Numbered from the stretch's first letter, positions 41,084 to 51,575 are shown. The stretch: 64,000 nucleotides of DNA from Chitinophagaceae bacterium (GCA_016719165.1 JADKAJ010000002.1:62001-126000), one strand, 5' to 3'. Made by a program: numbers and translations. The notes: generated by a model not told the origin, from the letters alone.

Positions 41084-41821
41084 TACCACCCGCAAGACAG
41101 GCAAACTTTTCATCGTACCAAAATCAGGAATATGCAGCGCATAATAGGTTTCATATACATGCAATAATTGCCGGCGAAAATCATGGTTCAGTTTTATTTC
41201 TTCCAGCTCCCCCGGTTGTTGCGCTTTTAATAACTGCGAGGTAACAAAAGCCTGTTTATCCTCCAGGAAATGCGGATGATGGGGTTGTTCCTGTACAAAA
41301 TTTCCTTCCATTAAATCTAGAAATGCAGATTCAGTACTGTAATCGTCAGTCATCCGGAAACCAAAGAAGTGAGCAAGATGCAGTGCAAAAAATAATGGCA
41401 GGTTAGCCATCACTGCTCCATTACACTTATCTAAATACAGGAAACAATCTTCCGTAAAGTGAAAAAGATCAGGATTACCTTCCGGTTGTTTCAGACATTT
41501 AGTCAGCAACTCTACCATGAATAATGCCACAGCGTTTTTACTTACATCTGATAAAATATGCTGATAGATCGTTGCCCACTTAAACTCTTTAATCCGGTTC
41601 AGGTGTTTTAAATCATTATGATATACAACCAAATCTAAAATAGCTGATGGCTGAAATAGGTTTGCCTTCCCGGTTCCTTTTTTTGTTGATGTTCTTACTC
41701 CATTCACCAGGTATGATTGTACACCAAATAATTCAGTAAAGATGGTAACGATGATACTTGTTTCACCATACTTCACTGTTTTCAAAACAATGCCTTTTGT
41801 TTTATGTAGTTTATCGGGCAT
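41075..41821 (-). CDS. recO: DNA repair protein RecO
   Basis: A 248-residue recombination mediator that helps load RecA on SSB-coated gaps. It has the N-terminal OB-fold (K-T-K-G-I-V-L-K-T-V-K-Y-G-E-T-S) followed by the helical domain. The zinc-finger Cys set of some RecO proteins is absent, common in Bacteroidota. Start and stop codons abut: porZ ends at 41822 and recO begins at 41821, so the two are one transcription unit. Confidence 0.9.
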   Translation of the reverse strand: MPDKLHKTKGIVLKTVKYGETSIIVTIFTELFGVQSYLVNGVRTSTKKGTGKANLFQPSAILDLVVYHNDLKHLNRIKEFKWATIYQHILSDVSKNAVALFMVELLTKCLKQPEGNPDLFHFTEDCFLYLDKCNGAVMANLPLFFALHLAHFFGFRMTDDYSTESAFLDLMEGNFVQEQPHHPHFLEDKQAFVTSQLLKAQQPGELEEIKLNHDFRRQLLHVYETYYALHIPDFGTMKSLPVLRVVLG

Positions 41822-44122
41822 CTACTGTTGTATAAAGAAAATCCTGGCTGCAGTTCTTTCTTTCCGTCCGTCATCACTCACCAAAATCAAATAAACACCA
41901 CTTGAAATCTTTTGTCCCCTGTAATTTCTTCCATCCCAGGATGCCTGTCCGCCCAATGCCCTTGTTTGATATACCAACCGGCCGTCCAGTTCAGTAATCT
42001 TTACAATGGCATTATTTGCCAGGCCCCTGATACCAATTGTTCCGGCAAAACCCGGTGGTACAGGATTTGGAAATACTATTATCTCTTCATTCGTTTCAGC
42101 GCCTTCAGTCGCTGTGCTGCGAAAGGAACAAATCCCTTTCAGTGTGGCAAAATACACTTCGCCGGTTTTTCCATCAATCGTAATCTTCTTTACATCGCTA
42201 CTCAGCAAAGGGCTGTTATTTTCTGTAAACTGGTTAATTACTTTTTCTCCGGTGGCATTGATAAGAAATACTCCATTTCTTGTTGCCACCCATTTCCTGT
42301 CTGCTCCATCCACAGCAATACTTCTCACTTCCTGCCCTTTGAATAAATATCCGGCAAAATTCCCATTGGAAACAATCGGCCAGGTAGCAGCACAGGCAGG
42401 TGCGCCGAAAGTTTGCTCCGGGCATTGAATCACACCAATACCATCTGTAGTCCCTACCCAGATAAAACCATTTTTATCTTTAGCCACACATGTCACTTCA
42501 GAGCTGGGAAGATTGCCATTTACGGTACCACTGAAAAATCTTCTCCAACGGTCATCTCCTGTATTATCAATAGAAGCACCGTGATCATAACAGATCAACC
42601 CATTACCCAATGGCGCCACAATCCATTTATAATTGTTGTCATCAATCACAATTTGAGAAACTGCATTTTCAAATAATGGAAACGGAAGAGAGAAGTTGAT
42701 CCAGCTCCCGTTATTCTTAAGCACACGAATGGGCTGGTTGGAACCGAAATTCGAAATCCATAAATTATTCTCCCCGTCAAATGCGAGGCCGGCAACCCGG
42801 TAACTGGGAGGATCACCAATAGCAGGACTGATATAATTTTGTTTGAATATCTCAAATGAAGGACCCGTTTTTACATGTAATAATCCACCGCCATACGACC
42901 CTGCCCAGAAGGTTTCATCCCGTTTATCAACAGCAATCGTTACATAATCCAGCAACGAATCAATTTGACTGTACTTATAACGATTGACATTAGTCCAGGC
43001 ACCTTCTTTAAAAGTGTAAATTCCATCTCCATTGTACTGGTAATTCCACGCATCATTTACTGAACCGGCAGTTGCATAGAAGACACTATTGTAAACAACC
43101 ATCTCACCGCTTGCAATAGCCTGTGGTGAATTCAGGCTATATTGTTCGTAAGACAATGATGACCCAAAATGGGACAAAGAAGCAAACTGGTCTGCTACCC
43201 AGGGATCATTATTCAAAAAAATCGCCTTCCGGGGAAAAGAAACAGCCCCAACATTTGCCAGGGTTCTGAAAATTGTGCCGTCAGCATTCAGTATTACCAC
43301 CCTGCTGATACCATTGGGTTGACGTTGACATAACTGTATTTTATTTTCTGTTGTATTACTGCTTACAAAGGGCCAGCCATCAGTATATAACAAAGTCCAG
43401 CTTATACCACTCTGTACAAACAAAGAATCATTCTTCTCCACAACTATTTTATCTTGAATACTGAAAACATTCCTGCAGGCCCCGGTTGGCAATCCATTAA
43501 TACCGCTTACCAATTGCCAGTTGGAATAATTGGCAGGGTCAGTAGAATTCATCGCCACCTTCTTTAATCCTTCCTCCGTCGCTGCATAATAAAAACTGCT
43601 GTCGCTTGCAAAGCCATTTACTTTTACCTGGCTGCCGCCACTGCCGATCAACCAGGTGTATTTCACTTCATACCGGTCACCATCAATAACAATTACACCT
43701 AACCCGGTTGACAGGTAATAATTTTTCCCAAGGGGGTAAATATTATAAATGTTCTTATCACCGATCACATTGTCCCTTTTTATATCAGGTATGTTATAAA
43801 TATCATTGCGATAGAGAATATCAATATTACTGTTTTGGTAAGCTATGAATAGTTTGTTACTTGTCTCATCATACTTAATAGTCCTGATCCCGGTTTCATT
43901 CAATCCTGTAACCCGGCTGAATCTTTCAATTTCATTAGTGGAAGTATTCACAGAAAACAAACTATAGGGAGTAGCGCAATACACTTTGCCATTACCTGCA
44001 GTTACATCAATAGCACTATTATACGGCAAATGCTCCCGCCATTGCCCGATTGGAGGAACGGGATCCTGGGCAATAGTTGCAGCAGCAACAAGAAAAAATT
44101 GTATAACCAGATAATATCTCAC
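41822..44122 (-). CDS. porZ: Type IX secretion component PorZ (double beta-propeller with sorting domain)
   Basis: A 766-residue secreted protein. After the signal peptide (ends I-A-Q) it starts D-P-V-P-P-I-G-Q-W-R-E-H-L-P-Y-N, the PorZ opening, followed by two seven-bladed propellers with repeated W-V-G-T/W-x-A-T-x-x-G motifs and a C-terminal sorting domain (P-N-P ... G-V-Y-L-I-L-V-S-D-D-G-R). PorZ is part of the cell-surface attachment complex of the type IX secretion system, where it presents anionic lipopolysaccharide to the PorU sortase. No other por gene is in the window. Directly upstream of recO, a pairing also known from other Bacteroidota. Confidence 0.85.
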   Translation of the reverse strand: MRYYLVIQFFLVAAATIAQDPVPPIGQWREHLPYNSAIDVTAGNGKVYCATPYSLFSVNTSTNEIERFSRVTGLNETGIRTIKYDETSNKLFIAYQNSNIDILYRNDIYNIPDIKRDNVIGDKNIYNIYPLGKNYYLSTGLGVIVIDGDRYEVKYTWLIGSGGSQVKVNGFASDSSFYYAATEEGLKKVAMNSTDPANYSNWQLVSGINGLPTGACRNVFSIQDKIVVEKNDSLFVQSGISWTLLYTDGWPFVSSNTTENKIQLCQRQPNGISRVVILNADGTIFRTLANVGAVSFPRKAIFLNNDPWVADQFASLSHFGSSLSYEQYSLNSPQAIASGEMVVYNSVFYATAGSVNDAWNYQYNGDGIYTFKEGAWTNVNRYKYSQIDSLLDYVTIAVDKRDETFWAGSYGGGLLHVKTGPSFEIFKQNYISPAIGDPPSYRVAGLAFDGENNLWISNFGSNQPIRVLKNNGSWINFSLPFPLFENAVSQIVIDDNNYKWIVAPLGNGLICYDHGASIDNTGDDRWRRFFSGTVNGNLPSSEVTCVAKDKNGFIWVGTTDGIGVIQCPEQTFGAPACAATWPIVSNGNFAGYLFKGQEVRSIAVDGADRKWVATRNGVFLINATGEKVINQFTENNSPLLSSDVKKITIDGKTGEVYFATLKGICSFRSTATEGAETNEEIIVFPNPVPPGFAGTIGIRGLANNAIVKITELDGRLVYQTRALGGQASWDGRNYRGQKISSGVYLILVSDDGRKERTAARIFFIQQ

Positions 44123-44203
44123 TTATCAAAAGTATCACAAACAGTCATGTTCCTATTGGGCTTTTTTGCCTTTCTTTGCACCCTCACAATTGCACATCTT
44201 CTT

Positions 44204-46525
44204 ATGTGGTACAGGCTCGGACAGTTCATCCTCAAATATCGTTTACCGTTATTGATAATTCTTGCGGCGCTGACCGGTTTTATGGCTTACCATGCCAGCA
44301 AAGTCCAATTGAGCTACGATTTTACCAGGGCAATCCCCCTTAATAATCCAAAGTATAAAGCATACCAGGAGTTTCGAAAAAAATTCGGGGAAGATGGCAA
44401 CCTGCTTGTCATCGGCATACAAACGGAAAAATTGTTTGAAGAAAAAACATTCAATGCTTATTACGACCTGCAGCGAGAGCTTAAAAAGATCAAAGGAGTA
44501 GATGACATTATTTCTATTCCTTCAGCTATCAACCTGGTGAAAGTACCGGAAACGGAAAAACTAAAAGCTGACACTATCTTTCCTGACAGAATACTTTCGC
44601 AGGCGGCGATAGACAGTGCATCTGCTGTATTCTTCAACCTTCCCTTCTATGAGCATCTTTTATACAATCCGGAAACAAAGGCCTGGCTGATGGGCCTCCG
44701 GATCAATAAAGACCTGATGGCCACCAAAGCAAGGGTAGCTGTGGTGGCATGTATCAGTAAACTGGCGGATGATTTTGGCAAAGAAAATAATCTTACTGTT
44801 TACAAGAGTGGTCTTCCGCTTATACGAACTGAAATTGCTGTGATGATTGCCAATGAAATGAAATTTTTCTTACTGGCTTCCGTTGTGCTCTCTGCCTTAA
44901 TTCTATTGCTTTTCTTCCGTTCTTTCAGCGTAATGGTGCTTTCGTTGGTCGTGGTTGCTATTGGTGTGGTGTGGAGTATGGGCACTATCCAGTTGTTAGG
45001 TTATAAAATCAGTCTTTTAACCGCCCTGATTCCACCATTGGTGGTAGTAATCGGCATCCCGAATTGCATTTATTTCTTTAATAAATTTCACGTTGCCTGG
45101 AACGAAACCGGGAACAAGAAGGAATCACTCGTAGCGATGGTTGATAAGATGGGAATCGTTACCCTTTTCTGCAATGTTGCGGCGGCTATCGGTTTTGCGG
45201 TATTTGCATTAACGCAAAGCCAGATTTTGAAAGAATTTGGTTTGGTAGCAGGTATAAATATCATGGCACTTTTTTTTATTTCCCTGGTTTTAATTCCGGC
45301 CGTTTTAAGTTTCCTGCCAGCTCCGAAATCGAGGCACACTAAATACCTGGACAATCCCCGGCTCAACAGATGGCTTGACCGGCTGGAAAGATGGTCGTTA
45401 AATCACCGGAAGCTCATTTACAGTATCACCGGAGTAGTCGTGGCTTTTTCTGTTGTTGGAATATTCCAATTAAAAAGTGAAGGATTTATTGTTGATGATC
45501 TGCCTAAATCAGATAAGATCTTTACGGACCTGAAGTTTTTCGAAAAAAATTTTAAAGGGGTGATGCCACTCGAAATTGTGGTCGATACAAAAAAGAAACA
45601 GGGTGTGACCCGTAACCTGAATAACCTGGAGAGAATTGATTCATTATCACAATACCTGGCGACAATTCCGGATATTGCCCGGCCGCTGAGCATTGCGGAA
45701 GGACTGAAATTTGCGAAACAGGCATTTTTTGATGGTGATAGGGCAAATTATTCTATGCCTTCCAGCTATGATCTGCCAGCACTTTCTCAATACCTTAGTT
45801 TCAAAGGCGACTCTGCAAATGGCAAAAATTCATTAGCTAAGCTGGTAAGCACATTTATGGACAGCACCAAACAGCAGGCCCGCATCAGTGTTAGTATGGC
45901 CGATATCGGCAGTCACCGCCTTCCCGGGTTGCTTGACAGTATTACTGTAAGAGCAAACCAGCTTTTTGATAAAGAAAAATTTGATATACAACTGACAGGG
46001 ACGAGTGTCACTTTTTTGGAAGGCAGCCGTTTCATTATCAATGGTTTGAAAGAAAGTATTTTCTGGGCTTTCCTGTTGATTGCCCTGTGTATGTTTTACC
46101 TGTTCCGGTCAGCCAGGATCCTGGTTTGTTCGCTTATCCCCAATATAATCCCCCTGATGATCACTGCCGGTGTTATGGGTTGGGTGGGGATAGCACTAAA
46201 ACCCTCTACTGTATTGGTTTTCAGCGTGGCTTTGGGTATTGCCATTGATGTCACCATCCGTTTCCTTGTAAATTTTAAACAAGAGCTTCCTCACTACAAA
46301 TACGATATGAAACAAACGGTGATTGAGACTATTCACAGCACAGGTATAAGTATCATATATACTTCCATGGTGCTTATTGCCGGTTTTGTCATTTTTTATT
46401 TCAGCGAATTCGGTGGCACCAAAGCCCTGGGCTGGCTTACTTCGCTTACATTGGTTACTGCCACCTTCACCAACCTGGTATTATTGCCGGCCATTCTTAT
46501 TTCATTTATTAGAATTAAGAAATAA
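44204..46525 (+). CDS. RND-superfamily (MMPL-type) exporter
   Basis: A 773-residue transporter with twelve membrane helices in two halves, each with a large periplasmic loop. The MMPL/SSD-like helices show I-S-L-L-T-A-L-I-P-P-L-V-V-V-I-G-I-P at about 275 and, in the second half, V-F-S-V-A-L-G-I-A-I-D-V-T. Related proteins move lipids, hopanoids or carotenoids; the cargo is unknown here. The start at 44204 (M-W-Y-R-L-G-Q-F) gives the normal cytoplasmic lead; an ATG at 44147 would add 19 mostly hydrophobic residues. Divergent from porZ. Confidence 0.85.
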   Translation: MWYRLGQFILKYRLPLLIILAALTGFMAYHASKVQLSYDFTRAIPLNNPKYKAYQEFRKKFGEDGNLLVIGIQTEKLFEEKTFNAYYDLQRELKKIKGVDDIISIPSAINLVKVPETEKLKADTIFPDRILSQAAIDSASAVFFNLPFYEHLLYNPETKAWLMGLRINKDLMATKARVAVVACISKLADDFGKENNLTVYKSGLPLIRTEIAVMIANEMKFFLLASVVLSALILLLFFRSFSVMVLSLVVVAIGVVWSMGTIQLLGYKISLLTALIPPLVVVIGIPNCIYFFNKFHVAWNETGNKKESLVAMVDKMGIVTLFCNVAAAIGFAVFALTQSQILKEFGLVAGINIMALFFISLVLIPAVLSFLPAPKSRHTKYLDNPRLNRWLDRLERWSLNHRKLIYSITGVVVAFSVVGIFQLKSEGFIVDDLPKSDKIFTDLKFFEKNFKGVMPLEIVVDTKKKQGVTRNLNNLERIDSLSQYLATIPDIARPLSIAEGLKFAKQAFFDGDRANYSMPSSYDLPALSQYLSFKGDSANGKNSLAKLVSTFMDSTKQQARISVSMADIGSHRLPGLLDSITVRANQLFDKEKFDIQLTGTSVTFLEGSRFIINGLKESIFWAFLLIALCMFYLFRSARILVCSLIPNIIPLMITAGVMGWVGIALKPSTVLVFSVALGIAIDVTIRFLVNFKQELPHYKYDMKQTVIETIHSTGISIIYTSMVLIAGFVIFYFSEFGGTKALGWLTSLTLVTATFTNLVLLPAILISFIRIKK

Positions 46526-46531
46526 GCTATT

Positions 46532-46555
46532 TCCCTATTTTTACAGGGACTTTTT
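46532..46555 (+). terminator. Weak terminator after the RND gene
   Basis: TCCCT ... AGGGA form a 5-bp stem with an AT-rich loop followed by CTTTTT. Stem short, hence low confidence. The remainder of the 250-bp gap before susC contains a CCTGA/TCAGG inverted pair at about 46724-46745 and no clear gene. Confidence 0.35.
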
Positions 46556-46776
46556 GACCATAAAATCTACCGGATAAGTGCAGCAATTGGTTCTGGTTAA
46601 TTGTCAAAGGGTTGACGGAGTTCGCAGTCCGGGTTAAGGTATTATTCAGTTAAGTGACCAATAAAGCAAAAAGTCAACGATTTTTTTACTTTTTCGTATA
46701 AGGTTCTTTAATTTCAAGCCCCCTGAGTGTTCGACTGATTCAGGATGTTTGGATTTCTTTATATACTAAAACTAAA

Positions 46777-49700
46777 ATGCAAATGAGAAAATTGTATCTA
46801 CTCCTGGTTGGAGTCGTGCTATTCGCAAGTCAGGCATTGGCTCAGCGAACCATTACAGGAAAGGTAACCGATGATAAAGGCAATCCTGTACCAAATGCTT
46901 CTGTATTGGTAAAAGGTACCACTGCTGGTACATCTACAAAACCAGATGGCTCTTTCAGCCTGGATGTTCCAGCTAATGGAAAAGTGTTACTTATTACTTC
47001 AATCGGATTCACTGATGTTGAATTTAAATTGGGTAGTACCAATACAATTTCTGTGTCAATGGTATCATCTGATACCAAAGCAATAGAAGAAGTGGTAGTG
47101 GTAGCTTATGGTACACAGAAAAAGAGTTCCCTAACTGGTTCAGTTGCCAGCATTAAATCAGGCGATTTGCTAGACCGGCAAGTAACAAATATATCACAGG
47201 CACTGGCTGGTGCAGCCCCGGGTATTCAGGCTACATCTGGTAATGGACAACCAGGTAGTGGAGCTGCCATAAGAATAAGAGGATTTGGTTCTATAAATGC
47301 AGGTTCTGAACCGCTTTATGTAGTGGATGGTTTTCCTTACGGTGGTTTTATTGGTGATATCAATACCAACGATATTGAGAGTATTACATTATTGAAAGAT
47401 GCTTCCTCTACGGCACTTTACGGAGCCAGAGCAGCCAATGGAGCTGTATTAATAACTACCAAAAAAGGAAGAACCGCTGCACCAAGAGTGAATTTCTATG
47501 TAAATTATGGCCAGTCCGGCAGAGGAATTGGTGAGTATGACCGGGTGGGTACTTTAGATTATTATCCACTTATCTGGCAGTCAGTAAAAAATGGGGCTCA
47601 GTATCCTGTAAGTGGTACAGGTGCCACTGCTGCCGCTGCTGCACAAACGGCCTCTAATACTGTGGCTACCCAGCTGATTTACAATCCCTTCAATGTACCT
47701 GGTAACCAGGTAGTTGGTTTAGACGGTAAACTAAACCTTAATGCACAATTACTGTATAATGATTTTGACTGGTATTCTCCATTAGAGAGAAATGGTCCGA
47801 GGGTTGAAACTGGTTTTAGTGTATCATCCAAACAAGGTAAGTCAGATTACTTTTTTTCATTGAACTACCTTTCAGATAAAGGGTTTGTAATTGAATCTGA
47901 CTTTCAAAGATTTAATGCCAGAATGGCCATTAATACACAAGTAAAAGACTGGTTGAAAACAGGATTAAATGTTACCACAGCAATTGTAAATACAAACCAG
48001 GCAGCAGGCGATGGTTCAAATACCTTTGTAAATCCATTTGTATTTGCCAGGGGTATGGGGCCTATTTATCCAGTTAGGGCATTTACTACTGCAGGGCTTC
48101 CTATTTTTAATGCTGTGACCGGGGAGCAGTGGTATGACTATGGACTGCATCCTGGCGCAATTAACCGGCCAACGGGAGCTTCTCCCGGCAGGCATATTGT
48201 TTTAGAAACTTTATTGAATAAACGATTGACCAAAAGAAACAGCGTTATTGCCCGTGCTTTCATAGAAGCCAGGTTGGCAAAGAATTTAACGCTTACTACG
48301 AATGCCGGTATTGACTTAAATAATACAAGAGCCCTCACATTTCAAAATAAAGTGGTGGGCGATGGTGTAACACCAGGCGGCAGATCCACTAATTCGGCAA
48401 ATGAATTCAGAACAATTACTTTAAATGAACTATTAAATTATAATAAGAAAATTGGCCAGCATGAAATCAGTATTTTGGCTGGGCATGAATCTACAAAAAA
48501 CATAGACCAATATTTAACAGCAGAAAGAACCGGTGCCATTGCTGATGGGAATATACAAGTAGGAAATTTTGTAACAGCAACCGTTGCGAATGGATTAGAA
48601 GATAACTTAAGAAGAGAAGCCTATCTTTCAAGATTTAATTATAACTATAAAAACAAGTTTAACTTCGAGGCTTCTTACAGAACAGATGCCTCTTCCAGAT
48701 TTGCGCCGGATGCAAGATGGGGACAATATTATTCTATTGGCGGCGGATGGGTATTGAGTGAAGAAACATTTTTTAAGAATAGTAAGTGGATTAACTTTTT
48801 GAAGTTGAGGGCCTCTTACGGAAGTGTGGGTAATGATGCACTGGAGACATATTATTCATCACAAGGGTTGTTTGGTTACGGATTTAATAATGCAGCAGAA
48901 CCAGGTATTCTTGCTATTCAGGCAGCAAATCCAAAACAAACCTGGGAAGTAAATACTACTAAAAGTGTAGGTCTTGAATTTGGATTATTTAAGAACAGGG
49001 TATCCGGTACATTAGAATATTTTATCAGGGGATCTACAGATTTATTATTTGACGAACCCCAGGGGCTTAGTAATATAATTACCAGCATTACTAAGAACAT
49101 TGGAGCCATGGAAAATAAAGGGGTAGAAGTACAATTGGATTTGGGTATTGTCAGGTCTAAGAATTTTAACTGGGATGTACAGTTGAATATTACCAGCTTA
49201 AAAAACAACATAACCAAACTTCCCAACAATAATACCCCAATTACCAGCGGAACAAAGCGTTTAGAAGTTGGGGAGGATATTTTTGCCTTTTATTTGAGAA
49301 GATGGTATGGAGTTGATCCTACAGATGGTGCAGGTTTGTTCTATGCAAACGCTACCAGCACTACTGACATCCGTACAGGACCAAAAGGAGAAAAATTAAC
49401 GAATAATCCAACCAATGCAGATTTTGGGTATGCAGGTAGTGCTATACCCAAGCATTTCGGTTCTATTAATAATACATTCACTATTCAGAACATATCAATA
49501 AACTTCCTGCTGAACTATCAGAAAGGCGGTAAGGTTTATGATGGAAACTATGCAGGGTTGATGGCAGTTACTTATGGACGGGCATTACATACTGATGCTC
49601 TGCGAGCCTGGAAAAATCCCGGGGATATTACCGATGTGCCGAGATTGGATATCAACCAATCTAACGCAAGATTTAATGCACAATCTGATAGATTTTTAAT

Positions 49701-49929
49701 TGATGCCAGCTATCTGAACCTGCGAAATGTTGCTATTACTTATAATGTTCCAAAAACAGTAACAAGTAAACTCGGACTTGAAAATCTGAGGGTTTTTGTA
49801 GGGGGTGAAAACTTATTTATTTTGTCCAAACGGCAAGGTTTAAACCCTGCTGAGTCCTTTAACGGAACCAACAGCCCTGTTTATACCCCTAACAGGCTCG
49901 TTAATATTGGATTTAATACGAATTTTTAA
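46777..49929 (+). CDS. SusC/RagA-type TonB-linked outer-membrane receptor
   Basis: A 1050-residue receptor. Order: signal peptide (ends A-L-A-Q), CarboxypepD-regulatory-like domain (R-T-I-T-G-K-V-T-D-D-K-G-N, about 23-105), TonB box (E-E-V-V-V-V-A-Y-G-T-Q-K-K), plug (S-I-N-A-G-S-E-P-L-Y-V-V-D-G-F-P and the family phrase L-K-D-A-S-S-T-A-L-Y-G-A-R-A-A-N-G-A at about 208), then a 22-strand barrel ending in F-N-T-N-F. It imports oligomeric nutrients with the SusD lipoprotein encoded 21 bp later. There is no STN domain, so it is not wired to an anti-sigma factor by that route. ATG at 46783 is an alternative start. Confidence 0.95.
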   Translation: MQMRKLYLLLVGVVLFASQALAQRTITGKVTDDKGNPVPNASVLVKGTTAGTSTKPDGSFSLDVPANGKVLLITSIGFTDVEFKLGSTNTISVSMVSSDTKAIEEVVVVAYGTQKKSSLTGSVASIKSGDLLDRQVTNISQALAGAAPGIQATSGNGQPGSGAAIRIRGFGSINAGSEPLYVVDGFPYGGFIGDINTNDIESITLLKDASSTALYGARAANGAVLITTKKGRTAAPRVNFYVNYGQSGRGIGEYDRVGTLDYYPLIWQSVKNGAQYPVSGTGATAAAAAQTASNTVATQLIYNPFNVPGNQVVGLDGKLNLNAQLLYNDFDWYSPLERNGPRVETGFSVSSKQGKSDYFFSLNYLSDKGFVIESDFQRFNARMAINTQVKDWLKTGLNVTTAIVNTNQAAGDGSNTFVNPFVFARGMGPIYPVRAFTTAGLPIFNAVTGEQWYDYGLHPGAINRPTGASPGRHIVLETLLNKRLTKRNSVIARAFIEARLAKNLTLTTNAGIDLNNTRALTFQNKVVGDGVTPGGRSTNSANEFRTITLNELLNYNKKIGQHEISILAGHESTKNIDQYLTAERTGAIADGNIQVGNFVTATVANGLEDNLRREAYLSRFNYNYKNKFNFEASYRTDASSRFAPDARWGQYYSIGGGWVLSEETFFKNSKWINFLKLRASYGSVGNDALETYYSSQGLFGYGFNNAAEPGILAIQAANPKQTWEVNTTKSVGLEFGLFKNRVSGTLEYFIRGSTDLLFDEPQGLSNIITSITKNIGAMENKGVEVQLDLGIVRSKNFNWDVQLNITSLKNNITKLPNNNTPITSGTKRLEVGEDIFAFYLRRWYGVDPTDGAGLFYANATSTTDIRTGPKGEKLTNNPTNADFGYAGSAIPKHFGSINNTFTIQNISINFLLNYQKGGKVYDGNYAGLMAVTYGRALHTDALRAWKNPGDITDVPRLDINQSNARFNAQSDRFLIDASYLNLRNVAITYNVPKTVTSKLGLENLRVFVGGENLFILSKRQGLNPAESFNGTNSPVYTPNRLVNIGFNTNF

Positions 49930-49950
49930 TAATAACAATAATAGAATAAA

Positions 49951-51438
49951 ATGAGAAAGATACTAATTGCCATAACTGCCATTCTAATGTTGGCCGGTTG
50001 TAAAAAGGAGTTTCTTGACGCAACACCTACTGATGCTGTTGCAGAAGCCGATGTATTTACCAAGGTTGCAAACGGCGAGTCTGTAATGAATGGTATTTAT
50101 CGCTACTTATACAGCCGATTTGATAATCAAAACACCCCCGGACAAGGTGGTATAATGCTGATGTTTGATTTTATGGGTGAAGATGTACACCAGGCACTTG
50201 CAAGCTGGTACACCCCCGGAAATGGTTGCGGTGGCTGGCTTAACCAAAAAAATGCAGACTACTCTTATGTGGCTTATCCATTCCGTATGTATTACCGTTG
50301 TATAGGTAATGCTAATGCGGTTATTGAAAATGTAGATAAACTAGTTGGGACACAGGCAGATAAAAACCGATTAAAAGCTGAAGCATTGACCATGCGGGCA
50401 TGGGCTTATTTTTACCTGGTACAGATTTATGGCAAAAGATATGATGCCACTACTACCAATTCACAATTAGGGGTTTCAATGCCTTTATCCTCCACGCAGT
50501 CTAAATTGCCCCGCTCAACAGTAGAAGAGGTGTATACGCAAATCAATAAGGACCTGACCGATGCGGTGGCTGCCTTTGGTACAGCTTCTGCGCCGAGAAA
50601 CAAATCCCATCTTTCATTAAGAGCCGCTTATGCCATTTGGGCAAGGGTAGCTTTAACACAACAAAAATGGGCTTTAGCCGCACAATATGCTAACCAGGTA
50701 ATTACCTTGGGTGGGTTTTCGTTAATGAGCAATGTACAATACCAGGAGGGCTTTAATAACATAACCAACCCTGAATGGATATGGGGTGCTTTTGTTCAGG
50801 ATGACCAGGGTGATACCTTTGGCTCTTACCTGGCTCAAATTTCTTACAACGGCAACACTTCTTATATAAGAGGCGTTCCAAAGAGAATTAACAGCGCATT
50901 ATATGATTTAATAACAGCTACAGATGTAAGAAAGAAAATGTGGGAGCCATCTCCTAATGCCACCAATTTTCCTCTTCCCACTACAGCTTTTGCCCGCACT
51001 CCCTATATGAGCAGGAAGTTTTCTATCAGGAACTTGCCTACCATTGGTGATGTGCCTTATATAAGGCTTGCTGAAATGTATTTAATCATTGCAGAAGCAA
51101 ATGCAAGAATACCGGGTAATGAAGTTCAGGCAAGAGCGGCTTTGTTTACACTAGCAGTAAACAGGGATCCGAGCTATACTTTAAGTACAAACTCAGGAGC
51201 TGCTTTATTAAACGAGATACTAGTACAAAGAAGAGTAGAATTTTGGGCAGAAGGACACAGATGGTTTGATTTAAAGAGAATGGATATGCCTGTGGATAGA
51301 ACCGTAGTGCCAAATTATGTGCCCGCTTCTGCAGGTGGTGTAATGCAGGTTCCTGCTCCATCAGCAAGTAATTTATGGGAGTTTAGTATCCCTACTGCTG
51401 AAATACAAGGAAATCCAAATACTGTTCAAAATAATTAG
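49951..51438 (+). CDS. SusD/RagB-type nutrient-binding lipoprotein
   Basis: A 495-residue surface lipoprotein with lipobox L-A-G-C (Cys about 17) and the SusD tetratricopeptide helices (A-L-T-M-R-A-W-A-Y-F-Y-L-V-Q-I-Y-G at about 146-162), then L-A-E-M-Y-L-I-I-A-E-A-N-A and the C-terminal R-R-V-E-F-W-A-E-G-H-R-W-F-D-L-K-R. It caps the SusC barrel and delivers substrate. No glycosidase, polysaccharide lyase or sulfatase gene is adjacent, so the nutrient is unknown. A strong terminator follows, making susC-susD a two-gene operon. Confidence 0.94.
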   Translation: MRKILIAITAILMLAGCKKEFLDATPTDAVAEADVFTKVANGESVMNGIYRYLYSRFDNQNTPGQGGIMLMFDFMGEDVHQALASWYTPGNGCGGWLNQKNADYSYVAYPFRMYYRCIGNANAVIENVDKLVGTQADKNRLKAEALTMRAWAYFYLVQIYGKRYDATTTNSQLGVSMPLSSTQSKLPRSTVEEVYTQINKDLTDAVAAFGTASAPRNKSHLSLRAAYAIWARVALTQQKWALAAQYANQVITLGGFSLMSNVQYQEGFNNITNPEWIWGAFVQDDQGDTFGSYLAQISYNGNTSYIRGVPKRINSALYDLITATDVRKKMWEPSPNATNFPLPTTAFARTPYMSRKFSIRNLPTIGDVPYIRLAEMYLIIAEANARIPGNEVQARAALFTLAVNRDPSYTLSTNSGAALLNEILVQRRVEFWAEGHRWFDLKRMDMPVDRTVVPNYVPASAGGVMQVPAPSASNLWEFSIPTAEIQGNPNTVQNN

Positions 51439-51462
51439 AATACAAGGATAATAACCATTTTG

Positions 51463-51506
51463 AAAAAGAGAGGCTGTATCAAATGAATGATACAGCCTCT
51501 CTTTTT
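51463..51506 (+). terminator. Strong terminator after susD
   Basis: AAAAAGAGAGGCTGTATC (51463-51480) pairs perfectly with its complement at 51489-51506 over an 8-nt loop and ends in TTTTT. Confidence 0.92.
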
Positions 51507-51575
51507 GGGGCATAACCCATGGAGTATGGCCATCAAAAATGTAAGCCTAAGCAATTATTGTCATTCAAATGCTTA

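Noticed and set aside
46744..46785. 12-codon mini-frame ending over the susC start (leader peptide)
   Set aside because: Such short frames are expected by chance in AT-rich DNA, and no regulatory residues or structure accompany it.
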